Assembly (NCBI RefSeq): GCF_000417875.1 | Contig: NW_006920869.1 | Location: forward strand, 985,759 to 1,049,758 | DNA length: 64,000 bases | DNA from: Pseudozyma flocculosa PF-1 | Taxonomy: Eukaryota; Basidiomycota; Ustilaginomycetes; Ustilaginales; Ustilaginaceae | Reading direction: 5' to 3' | Translations under genes and position numbers: made by a program | The notes under the pieces: model-generated | Seen by the model: the letters and a program-made list of their open reading frames with translations, nothing else | What the model was told of the DNA's origin: nothing | The model's database searches: none | Shown here: positions 31,235 to 41,149 of the stretch, piece by piece | Layout: every line of letters begins with the position of its first letter | Numbering within the stretch: the first letter of the stretch is position 1

Positions 31235-34200
31235 CTTGTCGTAGGGAACGTCTTGCGACGGAGGGTATCGGGGAGGGGGAGGCGGTGGACGAGCGAGAGA
31301 GGACAAGGAACGGGGTGCAGAGAGCAAGTCGGGCGAGGTGCCGCGATGGAAGGAGGTGGGGCGTGGTTTGCAGCCTCGACAGAAACAGGGGTGGGACTGG
31401 TATATGTATAAGGAGACATGGAGGCCCGAGCCATGGGCCCGGTATCCATACGCACTGTTTTGCCACCGACTGCGGTCTTGCAGTAACAGCAGCAGCCGTC
31501 GCGGAGCTCAGACAGTCTCCTTGCTGGAAGGAGCAGGCAGACGGAAGAGGTAGGCAGACCGACAGATACACAGGCGGGCAGATGCACAGCTTCGCCTCCG
31601 GTTCGGCAAGACCATGGAGAGAACGCCGGGCTACCGGACCATCACAGCCAGCATCTGCAGCGAGGTCAAGCGAAGGCAAGCGAGGCTGAATCAACCCACG
31701 ATGAGGTGCTGCGAGCTCAGTGCGGACGGATTGACCAGGCGACCGACCCACTTCATCAGCTGTCGGCCGCCTGTCGACCTTCTTGACGTCCGTGTGGTCC
31801 CGGCGCGTTGCTCAGAGCTTCGTCCCCCGTGGCATCGCGCCAAGGCACTGCGTTCCAATCAGGAGGCAGAGGTTACACCATCACAAGACGGGCCTGCGCG
31901 GGGGGACAAGGTTGGCGTGCAACAGGCCCCGCACCTGTGGTGTGCGGAAGATAGCCCCTGCTGCCTGGTGCTTTCAGCGGAGCTTTCCATCTGCATGGTG
32001 AGTGCGGTGGGGTGACGGGCGAATGTCCTTCTGCATGGCATGCCGCAAGGTGCCCGGGCGTGCTGCTAGGGCCAAAGTCACAGAGTAACGTGCGGACGTT
32101 GGCACGAGGACTGTGGCGGCCGTCCGGAGCCTTAGGCTTTGGCCGGCCACTGGTGCGGTCCAGTCCGTGCACCACCTGCGTGAGTAGTATCCTCAGAGAC
32201 CAGAAGGCGTTCGACCGCCCGGCGAGTCCTCAAGGTTGGACGCCACGGCGGGGCGACGAGCTCGGGAGCGGGGCGATACGCACAAGGTGCACCAAGGTTA
32301 GCATCATGCTCGGCAGGCAAGTCGTGTGGTGCCTTGGGAGCCCGAGCCGGGGCGAGGCGAGAGGTTTGATTTGAGGCCATGATGGCTAGCTCGCTGGGGA
32401 TAAGCCATGGTCTGTCGGGGCCTCTCGGCCTGTGGAATCACAGCAGTGCGAGGCCACTCGGCGAGAAGACGTCCTCACAGATCGAAGACAAGGCCGTTGA
32501 CCACGGAGCCAGCAGAGTGGCAAGCAGGGCGAAGCGAAGATTTCCTTGGCCTGTGCGCTACCGAAGCACCGTCACTGCAGCGTCGATGATGCCGAGCTGC
32601 CAGATTTCAATTCCAACGAAGCAAGAAGTGCGGTCGGGAAGCCCTCCAGCAGACAGGCTGGCAGGCAGGCGGGGCTGGGACAGGAGGGAGATCGCATGTG
32701 CAGACAGAGCGTCTCGGAATGCGTAGGGCGCTGCGTATGGATGGAGCTGTACATGCGTCTGGCGCAAGCACGTTCACGGGGGGATGTCCCGATGTGACGG
32801 GTGCATCGACGAAGGCCATGCAGGCATAGAAACGACGAGGACAGGTGCGGCCGTAGTAACCCGAGAGTCGACGTGTGAGATCCGAAGAGGTGTCGTGGTG
32901 CGACGACAGGCCTACCTGGCAGGCCCGGCGGGCTGTCAGATGGGCACGCACGTCGCGCGAGGCTGAGTTGTCTCGCTTTGACCTGTCAAAGCGGCCGAGG
33001 CTGAGACGCCGGCGGGGCGCGGGCGTACACGGGTAGAGCGGCCAACGTGCCTCTCTGAACCTTGGTCGCTCGCTCGCCCCTCGTGATTCCCCGGCCTCTT
33101 CCTCTCTCTCTGGACGCTGACTCATGGGCCGAATGAGCTTGAGCCAATGGCAGGTGGGCTCGTGGACAGCAGCGGCTACTTTTTTTGAGATGAGCTTGGC
33201 TCCTCCGGTGGCGGAGAGAGGAGAGATAGGAGGCAGGGATCCTTGCAGGCGGTTGAAAGAAGGGAGCAGGCAGGTGAGGGCCATGCGCACTGCGCTGCGC
33301 TGAGCTGCGTTGGTCGTCTTCGGCTGCGGCGAGGTGGCGTCGCGCAGCATGGCATGGCATGGCTTGACATGCATGACAGCTCGCCCTAGTCTAGTCTCAC
33401 CGTCTTAGCTTCCTTACGCTGAGCGGCGGTACGGTACGATGAGGCCAAGGTAGGGCGACGCGAGGTGCTCGCTTCTTGGAAGGCCTCCTTTGGTCATCCA
33501 AGCAAAGCAAAGCAGTACCGCCTGCCTTTGCTCGTCTAGGCTTCGAAATGTGTTCGACCATCGGTCCGTGCTAGCCAAACCTTAATCCCTTTTCGGTCTC
33601 CGCCCGAAGTCGCAGCGCAGCGTCGCCGCCGACTTCTTTGCTTGGTCAAATAACGGAGGACAGCGACGGCAGAGTACCGGTAATAGCCGCGCTCAGTCAC
33701 CCCTCGACACGCCCGCTCCCGCCTCGCGCCACGCCGCAGCTGCTCCCTCTCTTCCGTCGGCAGGGCGACATCAGCCGATCTGCACCACCCCGCTTGATGG
33801 TGTCGCAACATCGCCGTACCGGTAGAGACCACCGTCAGTACGGCAGCCAGAGGCCTTTGGACCAGCCAGCAGGCGCGAATGCATTTCATGGCCTGGGAAA
33901 AAAAGTCCTGCTCGCTCGGACACGACATGAAATCTGCACCGTCCAATGCAAGACGCCAGGAGCCGAACGTCGGCAAGGTCCCGGTCGGCCGTGCCGTATC
34001 GCCTCCTATTCGCCACCTCGACGCCATGACGGGCTCCGAAGCTTTCGCCGCCAGCCACTACTCTGGGAGCGTGCTCGGCCAGAGAGATCCAGTCACGATC
34101 CTGCTCCGATCGAGATGCCCACTACTCCACCGACCTGCACAGCTCCATGTCACTGCCGCGCCCCACCGCCCGGGCCGCGGTGGCGGCCGATGCCCCTATT

Positions 34201-34603
34201 CCGTTCCACCTCTGTACGCGACAGGTGGCCGCGATCCCCCCCCCACTCCGAGGTCGGGTGCTTGGAGCCAAGCTCGGTGTCAGAACGGGACAAAGAGCAC
34301 GGCGGCGCAACCGACGATCCCCCATCTCGCAGAGACTAGCTGCACGTCGCCCGCCACACCTGAACCTTGTCCTTCCTTCGCCTCCATCGTTACAGTGCTC
34401 GACCTCGATCCGCCTTCCACCAGAACGTGCGCCGCCACACCGGTGTCTCTGACGGCTTCCGCGCCGGTCCACTGCTCGTCTCGTTGGCCTCTTAACGAAC
34501 GTTCGGATCGGTCCTCTTTCCATCGCATGTCCCGTCGCTGCCCGTCTACCACCCTCTGCAACGGCCTTGTCTCACCAACCTTTACCGCCAACTCCGCTTC
34601 AAG
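31235..34603. other. Large non-coding divergent intergenic region
   Basis: 3.37 kb between the divergent Ppo-like and DUF2235 genes with no supportable gene on either strand. It includes the Ppo TATA candidate (31401-31410), a short GGCAT tandem repeat near 33348-33365, and several short GC-rich repeats. The longest open frame (32607-33374, minus) has no family features. Confidence 0.45.
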
Positions 34604-36601
34604 ATGGCTGCCGTCGACCGTCCACCGCAGCTGCCAGAGGTGCACGGCCCCGTCCGTCGCGGATCGTACCCCATCCAACGGCCGCCGGTCAGGGATAGGA
34701 ACAGCATCTTCACCAACCCGTTTGCGTCGCAGGGACAGCAGCCGCCCCAGCTGAGCCCGCAGAGCGTTCCGGACACCATCCGGGCCGTCAATGGCGGCAC
34801 GCGGCGGTGCAACGACAGCCACGTCACCAGCCCGAGCGTCTCGAATCCCAACCCGCGCACCATCGTCATCTGCCTCGACGGCACGGGCGACCAGTTCGAC
34901 AACGACAACAGCAACGTCGTCCGCTTCGTCCAGTGCCTGCGCAAGGACAGCCCGGACCAGATCACCTTCTACCAGTCCGGCATCGGCACCTACAAGTCCG
35001 GCCACCACGTGCAGGATGGCATCTCGGCCGCCGTCGACATGGCCGTGGGATCCGGACTGGGCCTCCACGTCCGCGGCGCCTACCGCTTCCTGCAGCAAAA
35101 CTACCGCGAAAACGACCGCATCTGCCTCTTTGGCTTCTCGAGGGGCGCCTACACGGTGCGCTCGCTGGCGGGCATGCTGCACAAGGTGGGCCTGCTGCCG
35201 CCGCACAACACCGAGCAAGTCTCGTTTGCCTACCGCTACTTCAAGGACGACACGCCCGAGGGGTGGAAGATGTCGGCCGAGTTCAAAAAGACGTTTTGCA
35301 CCGACGTCGACGTCCACTTTGTCGGCGTGTGGGACTGCGTGGCGAGCGTGGGCTTCGTCCCGCGCACCCTCCCCTTTTCAAAGAGCTCCAACAACAGCAT
35401 CCGCCACTTTCGCCACGCCCTGGCCCTCGACGAGCACCGCGCCAAGTTCAAGGCGTGCCACTGGGTCCAGCGGCACGAGACGGCCGACCGCCTGCGCCTC
35501 CACCGCGACACGATGCAGGGCGTCGTCGCCGAGCCCGAGCAGATCAACGGCGTCAACGGCGCTGCGTCGCCGCGCGAGCCGGGTCAGACGACGCCCAACG
35601 GCAACGGCGTCGGACGACGTGCCAGCATGGTGCGTTCGCTGGTGGGCAGCGTCTCGCGGCGCAACTCGAGCATCGCGACGACGACGACGGCACCGACGAC
35701 GCTGAACCTCGACGGCGGCGGTGGTGGCGTCGGGGCCGGACAGCACTCGCGTCGAGCCAGCTCGATGGTGCTCGAGTCGCTCGAAAACGAAGACAGGCGG
35801 GACCTCGACAGCGACGAGCGCAAGCAGGCCATGCTCGAGACGACGTTCGAAGAGATCACCGCCATGGAGGGCGAGGACAAGGACCGCTTCGAGACCGACG
35901 TCGAGGAGGTGTGGTTCCTCGGTGCGCACGCCGACGTGGGCGGAGGGGCGGTGCCCAACGAGACGCGGCACCAGCTGGCGCGCATCCCGCTGCGCTGGAT
36001 GATCCGGTGCTGCTTTGACTGCGACACCAACATCCTCTTCCGCACCGAGGCCCTCGCCGAAATGGGTCTCGACGTCGAGACCCTCTACCCAGTCTACCGC
36101 AAGCGCCAGGTGCCCATCGTCCTCGAGCCGGAACCGAGGATCCTCGAACGGTACCGCACCCGCACCCTCCCCTCGCTGCTGCAGCGGGCGCAGAGCATCC
36201 GATCGCGCACCCTGCCATCGCGGCAACCTTCGCCCTTCTTCCCTTCCCCGCTGCCGTCGCCGGCCTTGACCATGGGCCCGGGCAAGGGCGAGACCGACGT
36301 GCCCGAGGCGTACCTCAAGGAGGCCAACGAGGACTATTTTGACGCCCTCGCGCCCATCAACGACCAGCTCGAAGAGTCGAGGGCCTGGTGGATCCTCGAG
36401 GCGTGGCCTGTCAAGGTGCGCATCCAGAACAAGGACGACAACGGCTGGACAAAGCGCGTCGCCATGAACCGCGGCCGATACCGCGCCGTGCGGGCCGAGG
36501 AGCCGCAGATGCACTACACGGTCAAGCTGCGCATGGATACGACCAAGTACAAGCCCCAGGTGCGGATGGCCAGAGAGGCGGCGTGGAAGGTCGTGACCTG
36601 A
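34604..36601 (+). CDS. DUF2235 alpha/beta-hydrolase (Tle1-like phospholipase fold)
   Basis: Single-exon 665-aa protein. The DUF2235 domain is related to the bacterial Tle1 phospholipase catalytic core; fungal members are uncharacterised. Visible features: the opening strand RTIVICLDGTGDQFDNDNSN (about residues 86-105), FYQSGIGT, the nucleophile elbow GFSRGAY with Ser179, FVGVWDCVASVG, and WFLGAHADVGGG supplying the acid/His region before the C-terminal part. A Ser/Thr/Gly-rich low-complexity insert of about 110 residues (roughly 35520-35830) interrupts the domain between the DEHRAKFKACHW block and the GAHADVGGG block. No signal peptide or membrane helix is evident. Esterase or phospholipase activity is inferred from fold only. 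Confidence 0.88.
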   Translation: MAAVDRPPQLPEVHGPVRRGSYPIQRPPVRDRNSIFTNPFASQGQQPPQLSPQSVPDTIRAVNGGTRRCNDSHVTSPSVSNPNPRTIVICLDGTGDQFDNDNSNVVRFVQCLRKDSPDQITFYQSGIGTYKSGHHVQDGISAAVDMAVGSGLGLHVRGAYRFLQQNYRENDRICLFGFSRGAYTVRSLAGMLHKVGLLPPHNTEQVSFAYRYFKDDTPEGWKMSAEFKKTFCTDVDVHFVGVWDCVASVGFVPRTLPFSKSSNNSIRHFRHALALDEHRAKFKACHWVQRHETADRLRLHRDTMQGVVAEPEQINGVNGAASPREPGQTTPNGNGVGRRASMVRSLVGSVSRRNSSIATTTTAPTTLNLDGGGGGVGAGQHSRRASSMVLESLENEDRRDLDSDERKQAMLETTFEEITAMEGEDKDRFETDVEEVWFLGAHADVGGGAVPNETRHQLARIPLRWMIRCCFDCDTNILFRTEALAEMGLDVETLYPVYRKRQVPIVLEPEPRILERYRTRTLPSLLQRAQSIRSRTLPSRQPSPFFPSPLPSPALTMGPGKGETDVPEAYLKEANEDYFDALAPINDQLEESRAWWILEAWPVKVRIQNKDDNGWTKRVAMNRGRYRAVRAEEPQMHYTVKLRMDTTKYKPQVRMAREAAWKVVT

Positions 36602-36758
36602 GGCGAGGTGCGGAGGCGTCGTGGTGGAGGCGGGCCGATGCGGAGTCGAGGATCTGCAGCCAACAATAGTCACTCGTTTTCCAGCTGCTTTCTGGAGTAA
36701 CATTCTTTCTTCACCGATCGACGACAGGCCGGCCAAGCGCGAGATGGCGGGCGGCTGC

Positions 36759-37637
36759 CTACTCCTTGACGGCGGCGATGCACTCGATCTCGACGAGGGC
36801 GTCGCGGGGGAGGCGGGCGATCTCAATCGCCGAGCGGGCGGGCTTGTAGGGGGCGAAGAACTGCGGGTGTGGATAGGCGAGGAAGGAGCGGGGAGGGTCA
36901 GAGACGAGCGTCGGCTGCAACGGCACAGCACCAAGACGACCGAGTGGGAAGGCCGTGGCCGGATACCCACCTTCTCGAAGACGGCCTGTGAGCAGCCGTG
37001 CAAGGGAAAGAAGGGTGTCGGGAGTGGGTCAGCTGGAGAGGCGAGGGCCCGCGTGTGACAACCGAACAGGCAAAAGGTCTGCCGCCCGCGACACTCACGT
37101 TCATCTTGTCAAAGTCGTTCATGTCCTTGAGGAAGACGGTGGTCTTGAGAACGTGCTGTGCGGTCGAACGGGAGGGGGAGATGAGGGGATCGACTCGAGG
37201 CTAGTCAGAACGCTGCGAGGGAGTCGGCTGCTGATGCAGCGAGCTGAATGGCCGGCGACACTCACCGAGGGGCCGGAGTTGGCAGCCTTGAGGTTGGCAA
37301 AGAGGTTCTTGAGGGTCTGCTCGGTCTCTGCCTCGATCCCGCCGCGGAGGAGCTCCATGGTCTCTGGGATAAAGGAGATGCATCCGGAGAGGTAGACGAC
37401 GCCGTTGTGGATGGTGCCGGGCGAGTAAGGGCCGATGGCCTTGGGGGCGTCGGGGCTGAAGACGGTCTTGTAGGGAACCTCGGAAGCCGACATGGTTCTT
37501 GATGAGGCAGAAAAGGGGCGGACGGCGGCGGCGGCAGTGGCAGTGGCAGCATTACAGGTGAGCGGGCGAGATGGCAGCGGGGCGGCGGCGGATCGGAGGA
37601 GGAGGAGGGTGGCTTGGGGGGTGCGGCTTACGAACAT
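36759..37637 (-). CDS. MMF1: RidA/Mmf1-type enamine/imine deaminase, with mitochondrial presequence
   Basis: Rid-family protein that hydrolyses reactive 2-aminoacrylate produced by PLP enzymes; the mitochondrial form supports isoleucine synthesis and genome maintenance in yeast. Four exons: 37637-37266, 37155-37099, 36985-36971 (15 nt, coding AVFEK), 36860-36759 (introns 110-113 nt), 181 aa. The first 48 residues are Arg/Ser/Ala-rich with [11 protein letters not shown], a matrix-targeting signal. A second ATG at 37493 (MSASEVPYK) begins exactly at the conserved domain and could give a cytosolic form. Family motifs: [26 protein letters not shown], and the C-terminal Arg block [20 protein letters not shown] minus-strand TATATAAT lies about 115 bases upstream. 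Confidence 0.93.
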
Positions 37638-38208
37638 TTTCGGTTGTGGGGGGTTGTGGTGGTACGGGTGAGCGTGTGAGGATGGTTTACTGCTGTTATA
37701 AAGGCGGGATGGTGGTGGTGGTAGTGACGGAATGGGCGATGCGGAGGCGGATTATATAGGAGCGCGGTGGGGACGCCGAAGAAGTGCGGGGGCTGTGGGC
37801 TGTGGGGCCTGTGGCAGCAGCCAGAGGAAGTTAAGGAAAGCCAACGACCCCCACCAATCCCCCGCCGTGAGGTGCACGGGCCCCAGACGCCGCTGATTGG
37901 CCCGCGCGCCGCTGCCCAAATTGGCCGCGCAAAGTGCCGGCGGCCCGCTCCGCTCCGCCTTGCAGAACGTAACACCACCTTCGGCTCTCGTAGCCAACCT
38001 TTGCTTCCTCGGCCCCTCCGTCAGCTAGCAATCTTGAATTAAGAATCGCAGCGACCGGCTGGCTGCGCTTCGGGCGGACGCGACCAAGTCAGGCGAGCCA
38101 CAGACCCCTTCTCTGCTCTCGCCTTGTCCCCCCTCCTCAGCAGACACACTGCTACCGGAACCAGGACACTGCGGGGCCGCACCGGCAGCGACGCATCGAT
38201 CAAGAGAC
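37638..38208. promoter_or_regulatory. Bidirectional promoter RidA / SET methyltransferase
   Basis: 571 bases between divergent starts. ATTATATA at 37751-37758 is a good TATA element for the RidA gene, and a plus-strand TTATAAAGG occurs at 37696-37704. No clear element for the SET gene. Confidence 0.5.
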
Positions 38209-40843
38209 ATGGACCCAAGAAGAGGTCCGACGGATGACTCGAAAGACGCTCCGCCGACAAAGCGGATCCGCCTGGCGCGCGACCGACCTTCTCGCGACAC
38301 TCCTGCCCCTCGCACCAGCCCGCAATACATCCTCAACGATGCCGACGCCGGCGACGACGCCGACGAAGATCGAGATTCGGGCGACTCGTCGTCGGACCAG
38401 GACGACGAGGTCGACCATGGTCCAGACGAGGCAGCAACGGACAAGCGCCACGTCGGAGCCAAGGCCGACGATTGGCCGTTTGCGGTGTGGTGCGCCGAGC
38501 GCGGGATCTGGATGGACCCCAAGCTCACGATTAACAGAAGAAAGCTGAGGACTATCGACCACGCCTACGTAGCGGCCAAGGATCCCTACTGCACCACCAA
38601 GCACACTTCCAAACGCAAACCGGCGGTCATTCCGCAAAGCCAACGAGGTAAGCCCGAAGCATCCCTCATCCGCGTCGCACTCCGTAGTGCCGTCATCGCC
38701 TCCATCCGCTGACCTGAGCTGGACTCGATCCCCCACGACGTTACGATGTTGCGGCCCCTTTCGACGCTCGCAAGTCGTCAAGGTGCCCAAGAGGGCCATC
38801 CTCTCGACCCGCACGAGCGCGCTAGCGCGTCACCTGGCCAAACAGCTGGCCAAGCACCCTACCATCCGGTCCTTTGAGCCATCGCAGAGGTCCAGCCTCG
38901 ACCTCGCCCTCTGCCTCTTTTACGAGCTGCTGCTGGGAGAGGATTCCGACTTCAAGCCCTATGTCGACACGCTGGTCGGTCAAGCGCCGCATCTGCCCAT
39001 GTTCCGTCGCAGTGACCCCCTCAGGACGCCATGGAAGTGGATCCGCGGGACCGAGGCGCATCGCATCGAGCGCAGAGCCAGGATAGCATCCCGGCGCAGC
39101 TGGAAGGAAAAGCACGGCTACAGCGAGACCTATGGCCTGAGCAGCGTGAGTGCAGGTCCGACCTGTCCCTTGATAGACGGTTTCATCGCACCTACTCACC
39201 CGCTGTCCGCCCACTCGCCCCTGCAGGAGACGGTACTGGAGTACCTGTACGAAGTCGCCGTCCCCGTGCTGTCCAGCGCGCCCGGCATCGCCTTTGACCC
39301 GGACGACTTCGCGCGGATGCTCGACGCCATCAGCGAGTTCCAGTGGGCCGTGTCGATGGTGCGGTCGCGCAGCTTCATCGTCGATCTGTACCACGGACCG
39401 GCGCTGGTGCCCGTGTGCGACGCGTTTGATCACAGCGACAAGCCCACCGTCGAGTTCGAGAGCATCGTCGACGTCTGCGTGCGCTGCGGCTCCGCTGCCG
39501 ACACGCTCCACCCGCACATCGGCCCAGCGCGGGCGCCACGCAGGGCTGAGCCTGACAATATCCATGATTCGGATGTGGCGGACGACGGCGACGAAGACGA
39601 CGACGACGACGACGAAGACGACACTGTGGACATGTGGGCGATCGATGACCTTGGCTGCGGAGACGAGGTGTTCAACAACTACGGACCGCTCTCGAACGCC
39701 GAGCTGCTGACCCAGTACGGCTTTGCCCTGCCCGGCCAGACGCACGTCGAGCGCTTCACATGGGACATCCGCTTTGCCAAGGAGCGGCGCGAGGTGGGCG
39801 ACGCGCTCGGGATCCGAGACTGGGACGAGGTGTTTGAACGCTGCATCGCTCTGCCTCGACCTCGATCCATCAGCAACGACGAGAACGATGCCGATGCCGG
39901 CGACGACGATCGAGCCATGGGCGCCATGAGCGAAGCGTCGAAGCGCGTGGCGTCGCTGCGCAACCTCGACTTCCACAACGCCCGATTCGAGCGGCAGCTC
40001 GACGAGACCGACATGGAGCGGCTGGACAAGTCGTACGCCTTTTTCCGGCCGCTGGCGGCCAACATGGTGCCGGACGTGCTGCGCGGCGAAGAGGCCAAGG
40101 CGGCACGGCAGGCGAGGCCGAGCGAGGTGGACAAGCTGAGGCGGCAGGACGACGTGCAGCCCCTCTTCCTCCACGCCTTCGCGGGCGTCAGCCGCGTCCT
40201 GTGGCGGCTTGCGCTCCTCGTCCAGATCCCGCGCGGCACCGCGCCCACAGCGGTCGCGAAGAGCATGATCGAGTGCGAGGACGTCTTTGGCGCAATCTAC
40301 TTTCGAACGGGCCAGTTTCCTCGGCCGCCCGCGTCGGTCCCGTCTTCGCAGGTGCCGAGATTGGATGAGGACGAGCCACGAGCTGCGGCGGCGACGATGG
40401 GCAGCAACGTCAGCGCAACGGCCACCGCCACGGCGACGGATATCGGCCGCGCGAGGGAGATGGTCATCACCGCCCTCGGATCCCTGCAGCGCCTCTTGGA
40501 GCAGCGACTGGCCAAGCTCTACTACCACCACCACCAACCCGCCGGCGAAGACCTGCTCAAGACGGTACGTCGTTCCCTTTCCCTTTCCCTTTCCCTCCCT
40601 CCCTGCTTGCCTGCCCCTCTCGCTGCTGCCAGCTGACACCGGACGAACCCTGTTGGGGGGATCTTGTCTACCTCGACGACGCAGCGGGCCGAACGCCATG
40701 CGACGGTGCGGCAGATCCTCAACCACGCCGCGTGGGAGACCAAGAGGGTCCGGACCGAGATGGAGTGGGTCCGGGATCTGCGCCGACTCTGCATCGACCC
40801 TTCCCTGTCCCCCGAATCGGCACGATTGAACCCAGACCACTGA
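38209..40843 (+). CDS. SET-domain lysine methyltransferase (Rkm/SETD-like class)
   Basis: Probable protein-lysine methyltransferase of the Rubisco-LSMT/Rkm-like class that modifies non-histone substrates such as ribosomal proteins. Four exons: 38209-38647, 38775-39145, 39227-40564, 40685-40843, 768 aa. The first intron uses an AAG acceptor, the only frame-compatible one, so that junction is less certain. SET features: entry block VVKVPKRAILST, LALCLFYELLLGEDSDFKPYV, the VRSRSFIVD helix, LVPVCDAFDHS (NHS-like SAM site), and GDEVFNNYGPLSNAELLTQYGF, the catalytic Tyr region. The domain is split by an acidic insert (poly-Asp near 39590-39640). The C-terminal part (QRLLEQRLAKLYYHHH to the end) is a helical Rubis-substrate-binding-like region. 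The first 85 residues are disordered and acidic. Confidence 0.87.
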
Positions 40844-41149
40844 CTACGGCGCCGCTCACCTCCTCGGCCCGCCGAGCGCGTCTCTCCACCATCGCTGGAG
40901 GTCTTGGTGCTGCACGGTCAGCGTCCTTCGAGTCCAGGCCGCGCTCTCTCGACCGATTGGACCGCCCATCCGAACGTGCCGACTGCTCCACAGTGGTAAC
41001 GGCCGGTCCGGAGTGCACCTCCTCTGCTGGGCTTGATCGCTGATTACAGCACCTCGTGGGGATGGAGTGCGACTACAACAGCGACGGCAACAGCGGCGTT
41101 CCATCCAGCAACATGTTTCCCTCGTCACTCGACGCCGCACATCCGGCGA
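40844..41149. other. Convergent 3' intergenic region SET / UBR1
   Basis: 306 bases between convergent stops; no gene or recognisable element. Confidence 0.4.

Noticed and set aside
32607..33374. 255-codon minus-strand frame in the 31-34.6 kb gap
   Set aside because: No motifs and amino-acid composition of translated non-coding GC-rich DNA.
35378..37003. 541-codon minus-strand open frame
   Set aside because: Mostly antisense to the DUF2235 gene and running into the RidA 3' exons in a wrong frame.
38822..40840. 672-codon minus-strand open frame
   Set aside because: Antisense shadow of the SET-domain gene, which has conserved SET motifs and consistent introns on the plus strand.
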